Below, piece after piece: positions 4,951-6,739 of a stretch of DNA of 6,739 nucleotides. The stretch spans positions 1 through 6,739 of the forward strand of contig JANWZG010000063.1 in NCBI GenBank assembly GCA_025054735.1, in the 5' to 3' direction. Position 1 is the first letter of the stretch. Every line of letters begins with the position of its first letter. Source of the DNA: Cyanobacteriota bacterium (GTDB lineage: Bacteria; Cyanobacteriota; Cyanobacteriia; SKYG9). A program made the translations under genes and the position numbers. The notes beneath the pieces are model-generated. The model made no database searches and was not told the DNA's origin. It saw only the letters and a program-made list of their open reading frames with translations.

Positions 4951-6739
4951 ATGACTGGATCATCGCCTCCTTCAGTGGTTGCTGAGACGATCGCTCGCTT
5001 ACGCACCCTGAGCCAACTTGATATTCGGAATCAGTGGCGAGTTTGTGAGCACGATTTACCCGTGGCCGAAGGGTGTAATCCAGCACACTGGCAAAATTGG
5101 CCGATCGCCCTCTTGAACGAAAACGGTTACATTGTGTGGGAGAGGGGGCATCGAATTCGCTGGCTCTGTCAGCAAATCACCGTACCTCATGATTTACATG
5201 GCTATGCTCTAGAAGGGATGGTACTGCGCCTAGCCCTTACGGTGTGGACAGATCCTACCCATGTATTTGTCAATGGTCAACTAGTGCAGGAATGTGACCT
5301 GTTTGATCACTCTCCTCGCATTCTGTTGTCGGAGCGGGTGACACCGGGGGACACGATCGCCGTTGCACTGCGTGCGGTTAGCCCTGGTCACGATAACGGT
5401 GCCCTGATGAAGTCCCTCTGCCTTTATGAAACACCCCAACGGGATGCTGCCTACTCAGGTAAGGAAAACAATCACATCCGTGAACCGAGTTTTCTAGCCG
5501 ATGAATTGGCGGCACTAGAGATATTTTTGACCACTTTAGCCCCAGAGCAGTTGCCACTGCTAGAGCAGGCCATGGGCGCAATCGCTTGGGATGCAGTTCA
5601 CGATCCTCCCCGCTTTCAGCAATCCATTCATCACCTTTACCAGACATTACAGCCCCTTGCAGATTGGATCCAGCAGCGACAAATTTGCCTGTTGGGGCAT
5701 TCCCACTTGGACTTAGTGTGGCTGTGGACATGGGCTGAAACCTGTGACGTGGCTGAACGCATGTTCAAATCAGTACTGAGCTTGCAACAAGACTATGCTG
5801 ACCTCGTATTCTGCCACTCTAGCCCCGCCCTCTATGCCTGGGTAGAAGACCATCGTCCAGCCCTGTTTGCTGCCATTCAAACCCAAATTCAAGCCGGACG
5901 CTGGGAAGCTCTAGGAGGCATGTGGGTTGAGCCAGAACTGAATCTGTTGCATGGCGAATCCTTAGTGCGACAAGTGTTGTATGGGCAGCGGTACGTGCAA
6001 TCACGGTTTGGCAGGCTCGATCGCATTGCTTGGCTGCCAGATAGTTTTGGCTTTTGCTGGCAATTGCCCCAAATTCTCAGCCAGGGAGGTATTAAGTATC
6101 TGGTGACTCAAAAGCTGACTTGGAACGATCGCACCAAATTTCCCTATGCAGCCTTTTGGTGGCAAGCTCCTGATGGCAGTCGAGTGTTCACAGTCATGTC
6201 ATCAACGGTAGGGGAAGGCATCGATCCCATCAAAATGGCGACCTATGCTAGTCAATGGGAAAAAGCCACGAACATTCCTCATGCCTTATGGTTATTTGGC
6301 GTAGGGGATCACGGCGGTGGCCCCACCCGTGACATGCTGGAGGTAGCTGAGCGCTGGCGACGATCGTCCCTATTCCCTAAGTTGACTAGCTCGACTGCCC
6401 TAGACTACTTGCAGTCTATTTGTCAGCCATCTTCTTGTCAGCCATCTTCTGCTGACCCCAATGCTGCGGCCTTTCCCACTTGGGCAGACGAACTTTACCT
6501 AGAGTGCCATCGCGGCAGCTACACCACCCATGGGGATCAAAAGCGCTGGAACCGTCGCTGTGAAGCGCTACTCTATCAAGCAGAGTTATGGTCATCGCTG
6601 ATGACGATCGCCACTAATGCTCCCTATCCCCACGCAGCACTCGATCACTGTTGGCGCACCCTGCTGTTCAACCAGTTCCACGATATTCTTCCAGGGTCAT
6701 CAATTCCAGAGGTGTTTGTGGAAGCTAATGCAGCCTGGC
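4951..6739 (+). CDS. GH38 alpha-mannosidase, 3' end outside the window
   Basis: The frame is open from the ATG at 4951 to the window edge (596 complete codons, no stop). Relatives of this type are about 1000 residues long, so the C-terminal beta domains are missing. Residues about 40-170 form a beta-rich N-terminal domain. The catalytic domain begins at LLGHSHLDLVWLW: zinc ligands H252 and D254. Next come GRWEALGGMWVEPE (316-329), WLPDSFG with D364 as nucleophile and zinc ligand, GVGDHGGGPT (450-459), ELYLECHRGSYTTHG (514-528), and NQFHDILPGSS with the fourth zinc ligand H577. All expected active-site residues in the visible part are present, so the enzyme should hydrolyse terminal alpha-mannose. 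There is no signal peptide, which points to the cytoplasm and to turnover of mannose-containing glycans. The in-frame TAG at 4942 and the lack of earlier starts fix the ATG, although no good ribosome binding site is seen. GTG at 4975 is an alternative start. Confidence 0.93.
   Translation, partial: MTGSSPPSVVAETIARLRTLSQLDIRNQWRVCEHDLPVAEGCNPAHWQNWPIALLNENGYIVWERGHRIRWLCQQITVPHDLHGYALEGMVLRLALTVWTDPTHVFVNGQLVQECDLFDHSPRILLSERVTPGDTIAVALRAVSPGHDNGALMKSLCLYETPQRDAAYSGKENNHIREPSFLADELAALEIFLTTLAPEQLPLLEQAMGAIAWDAVHDPPRFQQSIHHLYQTLQPLADWIQQRQICLLGHSHLDLVWLWTWAETCDVAERMFKSVLSLQQDYADLVFCHSSPALYAWVEDHRPALFAAIQTQIQAGRWEALGGMWVEPELNLLHGESLVRQVLYGQRYVQSRFGRLDRIAWLPDSFGFCWQLPQILSQGGIKYLVTQKLTWNDRTKFPYAAFWWQAPDGSRVFTVMSSTVGEGIDPIKMATYASQWEKATNIPHALWLFGVGDHGGGPTRDMLEVAERWRRSSLFPKLTSSTALDYLQSICQPSSCQPSSADPNAAAFPTWADELYLECHRGSYTTHGDQKRWNRRCEALLYQAELWSSLMTIATNAPYPHAALDHCWRTLLFNQFHDILPGSSIPEVFVEANAAW
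6421..6450 (+). repeat. 15-bp perfect tandem duplication inside the mannosidase gene
   Basis: TGTCAGCCATCTTCT occurs twice head to tail (6421-6435 and 6436-6450). It is in frame and encodes CQPSS twice (residues 491-500). The place is a Ser/Pro-rich connector between the GDHGGGPT region and the ELYLECHRGSY motif, so the extra five residues probably lengthen a surface loop without harm to the active site. The identity of both copies suggests a recent replication-slippage event. Confidence 0.85.

Noticed and set aside
5378..6004. Two minus-strand open frames inside the mannosidase gene
   Set aside because: They are antisense to a continuous GH38 frame with conserved catalytic motifs and have no recognisable content.

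Overview
The window looks like a chromosomal segment of a cyanobacterium. Evidence: five exact HIP1 octamers (GCGATCGC), many more CGATCG cores, moderate GC, a LipA of the type I associate with cyanobacteria, and a small protein that resembles the cyanobacterial/chloroplast CRR7 family. I see no insertion sequence, CRISPR array, tRNA, rRNA, integrase or other mark of a mobile island. Most of it reads as ordinary chromosome with short, structured intergenic gaps.

Layout, left to right. (1) 86-2674, plus strand: a large exported TPR-CHAT protein, with a signal peptide, a long TPR region and a C-terminal caspase-like CHAT domain whose His/Cys dyad is intact. (2) 2671-3642, minus strand: lipA, lipoyl synthase, convergent with the CHAT gene; the two stop codons share bases. 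(3) 3643-3841: divergent promoter gap with a perfect 12-bp palindrome. (4) 3842-4384, plus: a response regulator with a CheY-like receiver and a C-terminal coiled coil instead of a DNA-binding domain; GTG start with a strong Shine-Dalgarno. (5) 4385-4571: gap ending in six tandem heptamers. (6) 4572-4829, plus: an 85-residue CRR7-like protein, probably linked to the NDH-1 complex. (7) 4830-4950: gap with a nested inverted repeat. (8) 4951 to the window end, plus: a GH38 alpha-mannosidase, cut off by the window edge after 596 codons. It has no stop codon in the window.

The genes do not form one pathway. The CHAT protein is predicted to act outside the cytoplasm, LipA makes the lipoyl cofactor of 2-oxoacid dehydrogenases and glycine cleavage, the receiver protein is an orphan signalling component, CRR7 would serve photosynthetic electron flow, and the mannosidase cleaves alpha-mannosides in the cytoplasm. 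The three plus-strand genes on the right are separated by 187 and 121 bp, so a tight operon is unlikely. I did not find a clear new multi-gene system. The points most worth a second look are the exported caspase-like protein, the receiver with a GCN4-like coiled coil, and the structured DNA in the three intergenic gaps.
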